Assembly: GCF_015245355.1 (NCBI RefSeq)
Contig: NZ_CP063311.1
Span: 3,801,179 to 3,865,178, forward strand
Length of the DNA: 64,000 nucleotides
DNA from: Anabaenopsis elenkinii CCIBt3563
GTDB taxonomy: Bacteria > Cyanobacteriota > Cyanobacteriia > Cyanobacteriales > Nostocaceae
Direction of reading: 5' to 3'
Part shown: piece after piece, positions 1-8,706 of the stretch
Layout of the letters: each line of letters begins with the position of its first letter
Position numbering within the stretch: the first letter of the stretch is position 1
Made by a program: the position numbers and the translations under genes
Notes under the pieces: model-generated
Seen by the model: the letters and a program-made list of their open reading frames with translations, nothing else
Database searches by the model: none
Told to the model about the DNA's origin: nothing

Positions 1-38
1 TTTACACTTTGAAAATTAAATCTAATTTTAATCATCTT

Positions 39-462
39 AGAGGATGTTTGGAAAGTATTAAACAGGTAATTTTTATACTAGGGAACAGGGAACACCGGAA
101 CAGGGAACACCGGAGCAGTGAGCAGGGAATGGGGGACACTCCGAAACAATAAAATCCAGTCCCCTCCCCTTACAAGGCTATCCATTACCCGGATCTTTCT
201 TAACATTCGTGAGAGCGATCGCTCGCAAACCCCCAAACCTTAATCCTCCGTTGATGATTCTCAATAAAATAAGGGTTTTATCAAGAATAATAAGGTACAT
301 TTTGTCAAGAGTAGGGAAATTTTCAAGCCTTGAAACCATTGCCACATAAATGTTTCAAGATTGTTAAGAAAGATGTGAGTAATGAATAGCCTTACAAGGG
401 GAGGGTTAGGGTGGGGTGAAACAATAGTTGATACACTAATCATGACTTATCAAACATCCTCT
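39..462. repeat. Non-coding repeat element with inverted ends (copy 1)
   Basis: The stretch begins with agaggatgtttggaaagt and ends with its near inverse (acttatcaaacatcctct). The same end sequences, and shared inner blocks around 'ccctccccttgtaagg' and 'aataaaatccag', recur in inverted order at 31530-31777. Inside lie short gggaaca-type tandem repeats (about 80-130). No convincing gene is present. It looks like a MITE-like element lying just upstream of the permease gene. Copy 1 carries extra inner sequence (about 180-400) compared with copy 2. Confidence 0.6.
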
Positions 463-515
463 TAGAGGATGGCAGTTTCTCAAGATTTACCTTTACCAGA
501 ATATAGATTATTTTT

Positions 516-1382
516 ATGTACTTATGCTCGGTTTTGCTGACCAATTTAGAGGCGATCGCTCCTGGGGATGAGTTGGTAAATTTGTTACAATTTCCCTTTA
601 TGCAGCGAGCTGTGGTCGGTGCTCTGTTAATGGGAATTCTCGGTGGTTTACTGGGAAGTTTTGCTACATTGCGCCAACTATCCTTTTTCAGCCATGCTGT
701 GGGTCATGCAGCATTAATCGGTGTGGTCTTAGGTGTCTTGCTACAGTTGAATCCTACTTGGATGCTATTACCCTTTACGTTAGTTTTTGGGGTAGTTGTG
801 CTTTACTTGATTGATCAAACCGATTTAGCCAGCGATAGCGTTCTGGTGATCGTGCTATCAGCAGCATTAAGTATAGGGTTGCTGTTGACTAGCTTTGTTC
901 CGGGGTATCGGGGAAATTTAATGAGAGTATTGTTAGGGGATATTCTGGCCATCGATAATACAGATTTGATTGTGACCCTACTGTTAGTAGTAGTTAGTGG
1001 GGTATTTTTATTTTCCACCCTAGAACAGCAAATTTTGCTGACTCTTAACCCGGATGTAGCTCAAGTACAAGGGGTTCCGGTGCAATTGTATCGCTATACC
1101 TTTGTCATGCTACTTTCCCTGGCTGTGGCTGTGACAATTACAGCCGTTGGTGTTTTGCTAGTCAATGCTTTTTTAGTGATTCCCGCTTCCACAGCTAAGT
1201 TGATGAGTCATCACTTTAACCGGTTTTTGGTGTTATCAGTCATCTTTGGTTCTACCACCAGCATTGCTGGTATTATGGTTTCGGGTGTTTTTAACCTGGC
1301 ATCAGGCCCTAGTATTGTGGTAGTCCAGTGTTTGTGTTTTCTGGGTGTTTTCTTGTCGGTGAAAATTTTGCGAAATTTTTGA
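516..1382 (+). CDS. Metal ABC transporter permease (ABC-3 / ZnuB-MntB family)
   Basis: A 288-residue, almost wholly hydrophobic protein with roughly eight membrane segments. The 'GGLLGSFATLRQLSFFSHAVGHAALIG' region (written here only as a family signature) and the later 'AVGVLLVNAFLVIPASTAKL' region are typical of zinc/manganese ABC permeases, which form the membrane channel for Zn2+ or Mn2+ import. The usual partner genes (ATPase and solute-binding protein) are not downstream. Upstream sequence to the window edge is taken up by a repeat element, so they could lie outside or elsewhere. Start uncertain: ATG at 516 is the first, but homology starts nearer residue 25. Metal specificity cannot be read from sequence. 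Confidence 0.85.
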   Translation: MYLCSVLLTNLEAIAPGDELVNLLQFPFMQRAVVGALLMGILGGLLGSFATLRQLSFFSHAVGHAALIGVVLGVLLQLNPTWMLLPFTLVFGVVVLYLIDQTDLASDSVLVIVLSAALSIGLLLTSFVPGYRGNLMRVLLGDILAIDNTDLIVTLLLVVVSGVFLFSTLEQQILLTLNPDVAQVQGVPVQLYRYTFVMLLSLAVAVTITAVGVLLVNAFLVIPASTAKLMSHHFNRFLVLSVIFGSTTSIAGIMVSGVFNLASGPSIVVVQCLCFLGVFLSVKILRNF

Positions 1383-1450
1383 CTTCAACCCCTTGCCAAA
1401 CCTTTTTGGCTATGCTAAATTTAATAATCGTTGGTTAAATAAATCAACAA

Positions 1451-1523
<73 letters not shown>

Positions 1524-1533
1524 TTTAATTACA

Positions 1534-1562
1534 CCCCTTGAAGCTAGCTCCAAGGGGTTTAT
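1534..1562 (+). terminator. Hairpin terminator after tRNA-Phe
   Basis: ccccttg (1534-1540) pairs with caagggg (1551-1557) around a 10-nt loop and is followed by a short ttta run. It is well placed to end the tRNA transcript. Confidence 0.65.
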
Positions 1563-1775
1563 GATTTTAAGCTATGATCAGGTGATCGGGCTGTTGTGCT
1601 ATAGGTGAATCCTGAGCAGAAAAAACCGATGGTTGGTGGCAAATTTAGGGGAATTTAATTAAATATATCAATTCAGATTGGGTGCTAAAACTTTTAATAC
1701 TTGCCCTTAATTGTCTATGTAGGGGTGGATGCCTTTGACTGCCGTGAGTTTACAAGGGGCCAGATGATCATAATA

Positions 1776-2084
1776 TCATACCATCCATTCCGAAGCGCGT
1801 TCACCTAAATCGAGGGGAATACTGACAGCTTTACCCAATCGGGGACGCTCCCGGGTTTGGTTAATAAATGTTTGCACTTGCACAGCACCACCCAAGGCAT
1901 GAAGATAATTAGCAATGCTATCAAGATGTTCTTGGTACTCCGCCTCACTCAAGGGAAAAGAAGCTTGCTCAAGATACTTCCACATGATTTGCAGAAATAT
2001 CTTGCCTTTTGTGCGGCGAAACTGGACATCATAAGAGTATCCCCATTTGTCAAGTAATAATTTGCGCAAATCTTGTCCTGTCAT
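1776..2084 (-). CDS. DUF3067 family protein
   Basis: 102 residues, soluble, with the N-terminal 'GQDLRKLLLDKWGYSYDVQ' pattern and the 'KIFLQIMWKYLEQ' helix typical of the cyanobacterial/plastid DUF3067 family. Function is unknown. It is divergent from petC, with 229 nt between the two starts, an arrangement I recall as common in cyanobacteria. A role linked to thylakoid or cytochrome b6f biology is only suggested by that position. Confidence 0.8.
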   Translation of the reverse strand: MTGQDLRKLLLDKWGYSYDVQFRRTKGKIFLQIMWKYLEQASFPLSEAEYQEHLDSIANYLHALGGAVQVQTFINQTRERPRLGKAVSIPLDLGERASEWMV

Positions 2085-2313
2085 AGCTTTCCTCCATTAG
2101 ATTTTACATTTAGTTATGATGTTACGTTCCGTGACTCAAGTATGATAGAGATATAAAGAAATGTAATGCTAAAACAACAGATGCTCAATATATCTTGAAA
2201 TAAAGAAATTAAGCATCATTGTAAACCTTGGCATTTCGACTTAAACAGGAGTGGCTTAACTACTGGTACTCTTGTAAGCATGACGAACAAAATACACAAA
2301 GAGCGCGTAGATT

Positions 2314-2853
2314 ATGGCTCAATTTTCTGAATCAATGGACGTACCCGATATGGGGCGTCGTCAGTTCATGAATCTGCTGACTTTTGGAACTGTAACTGGT
2401 GTGGCTCTGGGTGCATTGTACCCTGTAGTCAAGTACTTTATTCCACCTGCTAGCGGTGGCGCTGGTGGCGGAACCACAGCCAAGGACGAGTTGGGTAATA
2501 ATGTTAGTGTCAGTAAGTTTCTGGAAAGCCATAACGTAGGCGATCGCCCCTTAGTTCAAGGACTCAAGGGAGACCCCACCTATATTGTGGTAGAAAGCAA
2601 AGAAGCTATTGCTGATTACGGTATTAATGCTATCTGCACACACTTAGGTTGTGTTGTTCCCTGGAATGTAGCAGAGAACAAGTTTAAATGTCCTTGTCAC
2701 GGTTCCCAGTACGATGCAACTGGTAAGGTGGTCAGAGGTCCAGCTCCTCTATCTTTGGCTCTCGCACACGCCAAAACAGAAGATGACAAAATCGTCTTGA
2801 CCCCTTGGACTGAAACCGACTTCCGTACCGGTGAAGAACCTTGGTGGTCTTAA
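2314..2853 (+). CDS. petC: Cytochrome b6f complex Rieske iron-sulfur protein
   Basis: 179 residues, the usual family length. A twin-arginine-like N-terminus (GRRQFM, residues 14-19) leads into one membrane helix (about 20-42) and a Gly-rich hinge (48-53). The Rieske cluster motifs are CTHLGC (108-113) and CPCHGS (126-131). The expected ligands C108, H110, C126, H129 and the disulfide pair C113/C128 are all present. The protein moves electrons from plastoquinol to cytochrome f in the thylakoid. petA starts 60 nt downstream, forming the usual petCA operon. Confidence 0.98.
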   Translation: MAQFSESMDVPDMGRRQFMNLLTFGTVTGVALGALYPVVKYFIPPASGGAGGGTTAKDELGNNVSVSKFLESHNVGDRPLVQGLKGDPTYIVVESKEAIADYGINAICTHLGCVVPWNVAENKFKCPCHGSQYDATGKVVRGPAPLSLALAHAKTEDDKIVLTPWTETDFRTGEEPWWS

Positions 2854-2913
2854 TTAAGTGCCGCGACTAATCACCAATGACCAGTTAACCAAAGAATCAT
2901 TGTCCTTATAGAG

Positions 2914-3915
2914 ATGAGAAATGCCTGTACCACAGCGAGTGTGACTCGCACTGCTAAAGCAATGATCAAAACATTGCTCATAGCGATCGCTACCTTAACA
3001 TTTTACTTGACTAGCGATCTCGCCTTACCCCAAAGCGCCGCCGCTTATCCCTTTTGGGCGCAACAAACCTATCCTGAAACTCCCCGGGAACCGACAGGGC
3101 GGATTGTTTGCGCTAACTGTCACCTAGCAGCTAAACCTGCGGAAGTAGAAGTTCCCCAATCAGTCCTACCTGATACTGTGTTTAAAGCAGTGGTGAAAAT
3201 CCCCTATGATACCAGCGTGCAACAGGTAGGGGCTGATGGTTCTAAAGTTGGCTTGAACGTTGGTGCTGTACTGATGTTACCCGAAGGGTTCAAAATTGCC
3301 CCAGCAGACCGCATTCCTGAGGAACTTAAAGAGGAAGTAGGTGATGTTTACTTCCAACCCTACACTGAAGACCAAGAGAATGTGTTGCTTGTAGGACCCA
3401 TCCCCGGTGAACAGTATCAAGAAATCGTCTTCCCAGTTCTTTCCCCTAACCCAGCTACCGATAAAAATATTCACTTCGGTAAATATTCAGTTCACCTAGG
3501 CGCAAACCGTGGACGTGGACAAGTTTATCCTACTGGCGAAAAGAGCAATAATACCATTTACAATGCTTCGGCTACTGGGACAATTACCCAGATTGCTAAA
3601 CAAGAAGATGAATATGGTAATGTCAAATATCTAGTCAACATCCAAACAGAATCTGGCGATACTATTATTGATACCATTCCCCGCGGTCCAGAACTGATTG
3701 TTTCCGAGGGACAATCTGTGACTACAGGTGATGCTTTGACTAATAACCCCAATGTCGGTGGATTTGGTCAAAAAGATGTAGAAATTGTCTTGCAAAATTC
3801 CGCAAGGATTCAAGGATTGATTGCCTTTATCGCCCTTGTCATGTTGGCTCAAGTTATGCTTGTGCTCAAGAAGAAGCAAGTGGAAAAAGTCCAAGCTGCT
3901 GAACTTAATTTCTAA
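2914..3915 (+). CDS. petA: Apocytochrome f
   Basis: 333 residues. A cleavable signal ends at SAAA, giving mature N-terminus Tyr45 (YPFWAQ), whose amino group is a haem ligand in the family. The c-type haem site is CANCH (66-70). One C-terminal membrane anchor (about 296-316) is followed by a Lys-rich stromal tail. Cytochrome f takes electrons from the Rieske protein and passes them to plastocyanin or cytochrome c6. The internal Met17 is an alternative start. A strong terminator follows at 3943. Confidence 0.98.
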   Translation: MRNACTTASVTRTAKAMIKTLLIAIATLTFYLTSDLALPQSAAAYPFWAQQTYPETPREPTGRIVCANCHLAAKPAEVEVPQSVLPDTVFKAVVKIPYDTSVQQVGADGSKVGLNVGAVLMLPEGFKIAPADRIPEELKEEVGDVYFQPYTEDQENVLLVGPIPGEQYQEIVFPVLSPNPATDKNIHFGKYSVHLGANRGRGQVYPTGEKSNNTIYNASATGTITQIAKQEDEYGNVKYLVNIQTESGDTIIDTIPRGPELIVSEGQSVTTGDALTNNPNVGGFGQKDVEIVLQNSARIQGLIAFIALVMLAQVMLVLKKKQVEKVQAAELNF

Positions 3916-3942
3916 ATTCTTTGCTACATCAATGAGTGTGAG

Positions 3943-3968
3943 GACAGGCAAAATGCCTGTCTTTTTTT
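3943..3968 (+). terminator. Intrinsic terminator of petCA
   Basis: gacaggca (3943-3950), loop aaa, tgcctgtc (3954-3961), then seven T (3962-3968). This is a textbook terminator shape 28 nt after the petA stop. Confidence 0.92.
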
Positions 3969-3978
3969 GTATCTTAAC

Positions 3979-4260
3979 TTATTTGCCCGTGTAGAAAAAA
4001 GCGATTTCTTTGGGTTTGAGGGGCGCAAAACCTGCTTCTACGAGCATTTGATCTAGTTCTGGTTGTGGAATGTGTTTAGCGCCAATGCGCACAATCCGCG
4101 ATCGCATGGTATTTGAGACACCACTGCGTTGTCTATTGGCTTCTAAGGCCATAACTTTGTTATACAGTTCTAGTTTTTCTGGGGGAATGGGAGAACCATC
4201 AAAATCAATTCCTTTAGCGATAGCTTCATCGATGGCGTCAGCACCCTTGGTTGTACTCAT
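3979..4260 (-). CDS. DUF4090 family protein
   Basis: 93 residues, soluble and highly charged. It begins MSTTKGADAIDEAIAKG and ends with 'PKEIAFFYTGK'. It resembles the small DUF4090 family found in cyanobacteria. No catalytic motif is visible and function is unknown. It is convergent with petA, with the petA terminator between them. Confidence 0.7.
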   Translation of the reverse strand: MSTTKGADAIDEAIAKGIDFDGSPIPPEKLELYNKVMALEANRQRSGVSNTMRSRIVRIGAKHIPQPELDQMLVEAGFAPLKPKEIAFFYTGK

Positions 4261-4366
4261 GGTATTTTCTTCTCAATTCTCTGGGTAGATTTTACCAGAG
4301 CTAGCAAAAATATTCAGATTACTTTACTTCACAATCAGATACAAAAAATTACGAGGTACTAATTAA

Positions 4367-4633
4367 ATGCCCTTGTTTGTGAAAATTGAAGCCGGTAAGG
4401 TTGATAAATCTACCTTTGACCAATATGTCCCCGCCCATAAAGCCTATGTTGAGGATTTGATTGCCAAAGGACATAAAGCCCGCACAGGTTATTGGGTAGA
4501 AGACCGGGGCGGAATGTTACTGTTTGAGGCCGCCTCTAGGGAGGAAGCAGAAGCCATTGTGGCTTGTGACCCCTTGGTGCAGCATGGCTGTGTTAGTTAT
4601 CAGCTTTATGAGTGGAAAATTGTTGTAGAATAA
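4367..4633 (+). CDS. YciI family protein
   Basis: 88 residues with the YCII-related ferredoxin-like alpha/beta fold. The key features are 'HKAYVEDLIAKGHKARTGYW' and the later 'EEAEAIVACDPLVQHG', including the His and Asp positions conserved in the family. The biochemical role of these small dimeric proteins is mostly unknown. It has its own start 107 nt from the divergent DUF4090 gene, and SRP RNA follows 39 nt after the stop. Confidence 0.85.
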   Translation: MPLFVKIEAGKVDKSTFDQYVPAHKAYVEDLIAKGHKARTGYWVEDRGGMLLFEAASREEAEAIVACDPLVQHGCVSYQLYEWKIVVE

Positions 4634-4671
4634 CACACACTTTGGGAATTTTAGTGTTATACTAAGTTTTA

Positions 4672-4768
4672 GACCTGGATCTACGCGACTGTAACGCCCA
4701 AACCTTGTCAGAACCGGAAGGTAGCAGCAATACGGGATGCTTGCGGTAGGCGTAGTCTCCGGGTCGCC
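4672..4768 (+). ncRNA. ffs: Signal recognition particle RNA, small bacterial type (4.5S)
   Basis: The conserved apical loop reads aaccttgtcagaaccggaagg followed by tagcagcaatacggg, the standard small SRP RNA domain IV with the GGAA-type tetraloop region. The ends gacctgga (4672) and tccgggtc (ending 4765) pair to close the stem, and a run of T follows at 4772-4777. It binds Ffh and directs membrane protein export. It is a single-copy gene and lies 27 nt before the next CDS. Confidence 0.95.
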
Positions 4769-4794
4769 CTATTTTTTAGTAGCGCTAAGTAACA

Positions 4795-5190
4795 ATGGCT
4801 GGTTTTGGAGATATTGTTCAAAAAGCTTTTTACTTGGGTGTAGGATTGGCTGCATACGCCAGTGAGAAAGCAGGGGGAAAGTTAAGCGAACTGCGATCGC
4901 AAATCCAGAATCTGGCGGATGACATGGTCGCCAAGGGCGAAATGAACACGGAAGAAGCGCGTCGTTTTGTCGAAGATATGATGAAACAAGCCCAACAGTC
5001 GCCAAAATCTAGTCAACCCCAGGAGCAAAAACCACCATCGGAACCCCGCCTGATTGAAATTTTAGAAGAGGATGATGGGGAAAATGTCCAAGTTTCCCCA
5101 TCCATAAATGCTCCGAATGATGTTGAGCAACTGCGTGACCAAGTTTCCCAACTACAAGAGAAGTTGAAAAACCTGCAACGGGGTAAGTAA
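4795..5190 (+). CDS. Phasin-like small protein
   Basis: 131 residues. The N-terminal part (GDIVQKAFYLGVGLAAYASEK) is a Gly/Ala amphipathic helix, then 'NLADDMVAKGEMNTEEARRFVEDMM' resembles the phasin/poly-granule-associated family. The middle is Pro/Gln-rich, and the last 25 residues (VEQLRDQVSQLQEKLKNLQ) are a coiled coil. Phasins coat polyhydroxyalkanoate granules. Whether this one does so is inferred from weak similarity only. It is preceded directly by ffs. Confidence 0.6.
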   Translation: MAGFGDIVQKAFYLGVGLAAYASEKAGGKLSELRSQIQNLADDMVAKGEMNTEEARRFVEDMMKQAQQSPKSSQPQEQKPPSEPRLIEILEEDDGENVQVSPSINAPNDVEQLRDQVSQLQEKLKNLQRGK

Positions 5191-5200
5191 TATGTCATGC

Positions 5201-5227
5201 TACCCATACCTCAAGGTGGGGTATTTT
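5201..5227 (+). terminator. Probable terminator after the phasin-like gene
   Basis: Left arm taccc..acct and right arm aggt.gggta form a bulged stem around a short loop, followed by atttttg. It starts 11 nt after the stop codon. Confidence 0.6.
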
Positions 5228-5379
5228 TGTTTAAGTTAGGTAAATAAATCATCTTTCACAGCCAAGGGCAAATTTCCAGCACGGAAATTTGATAACATAC
5301 ATTGACTAGGATGTATTATAGTGGTGTTAACTTATAGCACTAAACGCGTCCTGTTGATAGTCAGTAAGGGCGTAGGTTT

Positions 5380-5778
5380 ATGGAAGAATGGCAAAAAAAC
5401 TTAACAGCAATCCTCGAAACCGTAGCTGATGAAGTGGAACGTTTTTTCCTGGAAGTAAGTGACATGGTAGATGGATTTTTTGAAGTCAGCGAAGAATTAT
5501 CTCAACAGGTAGAAAATTATATAGCTACGGAAATTGACCAGTATTTACAGGAACTAACTGATCCTATTTTGGAGGTTTACTGGGAACTGGAAGATGTGAT
5601 GGGAGATACAGATATTGGTTTCCCATACGGAGTAGAAGCAACACCACAAAGGAATGCTGCTTGTATAGGTTGTCAGAATTATCACGGACAAGTTTATAGT
5701 GGTAATTTGTTAGTCTGTGCTATGCATCCTCATGGGTGGGATGATGAGAATTGTCCTGATTGGGAAAAGGAAAATTAG
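5380..5778 (+). CDS. Conserved cyanobacterial protein with C-terminal Cys cluster (DUF6464-like)
   Basis: 132 residues in two parts. Residues 1-75 are an acidic helical region rich in Glu, Val and Phe. The C-terminus has four cysteines (C95, C98, C113, C125) in 'CIGCQNYHG' and 'LLVCAMHPHGW..ENCPDW', a likely metal-binding knuckle. The tail resembles what I remember of the cyanobacterial DUF6464 family, but this was not checked. The stop codon is 23 nt before the queF start, so the two may be co-transcribed. Function unknown. Confidence 0.7.
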   Translation: MEEWQKNLTAILETVADEVERFFLEVSDMVDGFFEVSEELSQQVENYIATEIDQYLQELTDPILEVYWELEDVMGDTDIGFPYGVEATPQRNAACIGCQNYHGQVYSGNLLVCAMHPHGWDDENCPDWEKEN

Positions 5779-5801
5779 AGCTATTATATATTTTTGAAAG
5801 T

Positions 5802-6218
5802 ATGAGCAATTATTCATCGGAAACAGTATCGCAGTCACAGTCAGAAATGAAGTATGGAGAACGGGAAATTGCAGAAGGTCAATTAATTACTTTTCCTAAT
5901 CCCCGTGTGGGTCGGCGATATGATGTGAGTATCACTTTACCAGAATTTACTTGTAAATGTCCTTTTTCTGGTTATCCTGATTTTGCTACGATTTATATTA
6001 CCTATGTCCCCGATGAAAGAGTGGTAGAGTTAAAGGCTTTGAAGCTCTATATTAATAGTTACCGCGATCGCTATATTTCTCACGAAGAGTCGGCTAATCA
6101 AATTTTAGATGATTTTGTGGCGGCTTGTGACCCGTTAGCAGTGACTATTAAGGCAGATTTTACCCCCCGTGGTAATGTCCATACTGTGGTGGAAGTGCGT
6201 CACCAAAAGGATGTTTAA
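5802..6218 (+). CDS. queF: NADPH-dependent 7-cyano-7-deazaguanine reductase (preQ0 reductase)
   Basis: 138 residues from ATG 5802 (an in-frame GTG-type start at 5760 would overlap the previous gene and adds non-homologous residues). It has the unimodular QueF pattern: catalytic Cys53 in 'CKCPFSGYPDFA', the NADPH-binding 'ELKALKLYINSYRD' stretch, and 'HEE' nearby. The enzyme reduces preQ0 nitrile to preQ1 for queuosine in tRNA. The next gene is convergent. Confidence 0.95.
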   Translation: MSNYSSETVSQSQSEMKYGEREIAEGQLITFPNPRVGRRYDVSITLPEFTCKCPFSGYPDFATIYITYVPDERVVELKALKLYINSYRDRYISHEESANQILDDFVAACDPLAVTIKADFTPRGNVHTVVEVRHQKDV

Positions 6219-6275
6219 ACGCAAAGGTACGCAAAGGTCAGCGCAGAGGTACGCGAAGGGTTCCTCTGTCTGCTT

Positions 6276-7646
6276 TTATGTTTTTGCTGGGGATGAGAGG
6301 GTGTCTAGTATTTCTAAAATCTCTTTTTCAAATGCAACTTGAGCTCGGTTGGTCTTACCTCCAATATACAGGCGATCGCTTGTTTTTAATGCCCAAATTT
6401 GGGAATGGGTGAAATAACTCATGGTTGCGCCTAACATTAATAGGGCAAATCCGGCGTATACTATGGGGATACCAGGGTCTGATTTGATTTGTAATCCGGT
6501 ACTACCTATAACATCGACTATTTTTAAGTTAACGCCATTAATGTTAGTAGACATTCCTGTGCGGACTGTATCTACTAGTTTACCTGTGGAATCATAAATT
6601 AATACCATTCCTTGCAGGTCTTTGGCGATGACGGAAACCCCCTCACTTAAGTCGGGTTTGGTGGGTATCCAACTTCCCCACAGTCTCCCTTTACCTTTGG
6701 TGTCTAAGGAAGCCATAGGTAATTGGAAGATGGGACTATTATTAAATTTAATCTGAATCGCGGAAATTCCCCAATCGGTTTGATAGAATGTGACTCCATG
6801 GTAGCGCAGGGGTTGATTCACGAAAATTTTTTGATGATCAAGTTCCTCTCCCTGGTTATTCACTACCGACATATCGGAATAAAATTGGTCAATTCCACCG
6901 GTGGGAGTATAATCAATCCAAAACCGATTTACACGCACAGACCAGTCTTTGAGGTTTTGGAAGTTTGCCCATGGTCCAGCATCTATAATGTTTTTGACTT
7001 GAAATGTATCACCACTAGATATCATTTCTTGGGCAATAAATCCAGTCATCGCTCCCAAAATTCCCCCCAGGAGGATGGTGACAATCCCCACATGGACGAT
7101 AATAGGTCCAATACGTCCAATAATTCCTTTGCGGGCGTAAAGAATATCCTGTTTTTCGGGTTCTTGAAATATTGTATACTTGCGCTTGTGTAAGATTTCT
7201 TTTAAGGATTGCACAGAAATATCATCTAATTCCGCACTTAAGGCTAACTTTTGAAATTGTCGCGGTTCTTGGTAATATTTCCACCGACGAGCGGTTTTTA
7301 AAGCTGGTAGTTGACGGGTGAAGGTACAAGCTGTCAGACTAGCACCAAATACAATCAGTAACCCCAAGTACCACCAAGTGCGATATACATGGTCTAATCC
7401 CAGGACTTGAATTACTTTCCAAGTTAAGAAACCAAATAAAGCTGGATGTTCGGGGTAGTTAGTCTGATAAAATGCCGGTGACTGACCTTGTTCGATGACT
7501 GTACCGCTAATGCTAAAAACAGCAATTAATAGTAAAAGTGCGATCGCTAGGCGTAAATTAGTGAGTACAGGTAAAACCTCCTTGCGTAATATTCGCCCCG
7601 GTACTGACCACCAAGATGCTGTAAATGCTGAATTTTCTATAGTCAT
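6276..7646 (-). CDS. ccs1: Cytochrome c biogenesis protein Ccs1/CcsB (ResB family)
   Basis: 456 residues. Three N-terminal membrane segments (about 28-48, 85-105 and 175-200) flank a loop, a large lumenal domain follows, and a last membrane helix sits near residue 395 ([20 protein letters not shown]). This is the ResB layout. With CcsA it delivers haem to apocytochromes c on the lumenal side of the thylakoid (System II). ccdA lies directly upstream with a 3-nt gap, so the pair forms one transcript. It serves petA and other c-type cytochromes. Confidence 0.95.
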   Translation of the reverse strand: MTIENSAFTASWWSVPGRILRKEVLPVLTNLRLAIALLLLIAVFSISGTVIEQGQSPAFYQTNYPEHPALFGFLTWKVIQVLGLDHVYRTWWYLGLLIVFGASLTACTFTRQLPALKTARRWKYYQEPRQFQKLALSAELDDISVQSLKEILHKRKYTIFQEPEKQDILYARKGIIGRIGPIIVHVGIVTILLGGILGAMTGFIAQEMISSGDTFQVKNIIDAGPWANFQNLKDWSVRVNRFWIDYTPTGGIDQFYSDMSVVNNQGEELDHQKIFVNQPLRYHGVTFYQTDWGISAIQIKFNNSPIFQLPMASLDTKGKGRLWGSWIPTKPDLSEGVSVIAKDLQGMVLIYDSTGKLVDTVRTGMSTNINGVNLKIVDVIGSTGLQIKSDPGIPIVYAGFALLMLGATMSYFTHSQIWALKTSDRLYIGGKTNRAQVAFEKEILEILDTLSSPAKT

Positions 7647-7649
7647 TGC

Positions 7650-8408
7650 TTAAAAACTGCTCAAGGGAAATCGCGAAATTAAAGAAAATACACCAAATCC
7701 AACCAATAGCACCCCACTAACTGGATTAATCCAACCAGACCACCGCCGTAGTTCCAGGAGCTTTTTGATAGTAGCAGTAAAAGTACCGGCTAAAATCAAA
7801 GGTACTACATAGCCGGCTGTGTATGATAGTAACAACACAGCGCCCATAATTAAATCTTGTGTACTAGCCACCCAACCCAGTAAACTGGCTAAAACTGGAG
7901 TACTACAAGGAGACGCAACCAAACCAAAGGTTAAACCCAGGGAATAAGACCGCACACCCGCTGGTAAATCAGAGGAAATCCACTTAGTTTCGCCTAAAGA
8001 TGGAAATTGTAGGGGTAATGCTTCTAGTAAGTTCAATCCCATGAGAATGGCGATAATACTGACGATAATTGGTAAACCGATTCCCACTTGACCATAGACT
8101 TTACCAACAAAAGCTGCTATAATCCCTAAACCTGCCAGGGTAGTCGCTAAACCTAAAGCAAACCATGTAGATTGAGCTGCTGCTTGTAAGCGGCCTTTAG
8201 CTTCATAACCCCCAATGTAACCAATGGTAATTGGGAGCATGGAAAGCATACATGGGGTAAGACTAGTAAGTAAACCAGCTGTAAAAATGATGCCAATACT
8301 TAGTAGGCTGATGTGGGCGAGTTGGTAAGATACTAAGCCGTTGGCAAATTGTTCTAGTTCGTAAAATTGTGTTTGTAGGGTCTCCAGCATGGGATTTTTA
8401 AGCGGCAA
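7650..8408 (-). CDS. ccdA: Cytochrome c biogenesis thiol-disulfide transporter CcdA
   Basis: 252 residues with six membrane segments, the DsbD transmembrane-type family. The two redox cysteines are visible as 'TPCMLSMLP' (C53) and 'ASPCSTPVL' (C168). It carries reducing power across the thylakoid membrane to keep apocytochrome haem-binding cysteines reduced. It forms an operon with ccs1 (3-nt gap). Met7 (8390) is an alternative start. Confidence 0.95.
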   Translation of the reverse strand: MPLKNPMLETLQTQFYELEQFANGLVSYQLAHISLLSIGIIFTAGLLTSLTPCMLSMLPITIGYIGGYEAKGRLQAAAQSTWFALGLATTLAGLGIIAAFVGKVYGQVGIGLPIIVSIIAILMGLNLLEALPLQFPSLGETKWISSDLPAGVRSYSLGLTFGLVASPCSTPVLASLLGWVASTQDLIMGAVLLLSYTAGYVVPLILAGTFTATIKKLLELRRWSGWINPVSGVLLVGFGVFSLISRFPLSSF

Positions 8409-8706
8409 ATGCTTGTTATATTAGCATTCTAGCTGATTATGGGAGGAGATTTCATGATTGTTGGGGCCACTCTTGTAATTTTCCATCTCCTGGGTTAAAA
8501 AACCCGAACCGCTACCCCATAAACTCATCAGAAACACTGCCAAACCCCAACTATCAAACACAAATAAAAGTGAGTACAAAATTAATTTACAACAGATGTC
8601 AAAATTTAGCAAATGATAGAATTCCCAACAGAGTCAAAATTATAGATAAATACATATAAAATCTGTCAAATTCTCTATCGCTACAAACAAAAGAAAGAGA
8701 ACACAC

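Noticed and set aside
468-539. Short ATG frame (MAVSQDLPLPEYRLF...) overlapping the start of the metal permease
   Set aside because: 23 codons only, begins at the edge of the repeat element, no family seen.
8421-8612. 63-codon minus-strand frame upstream of ccdA
   Set aside because: It has one hydrophobic stretch but no recognised family, lies in the nifJ/ccdA divergent promoter space, and its composition fits chance.
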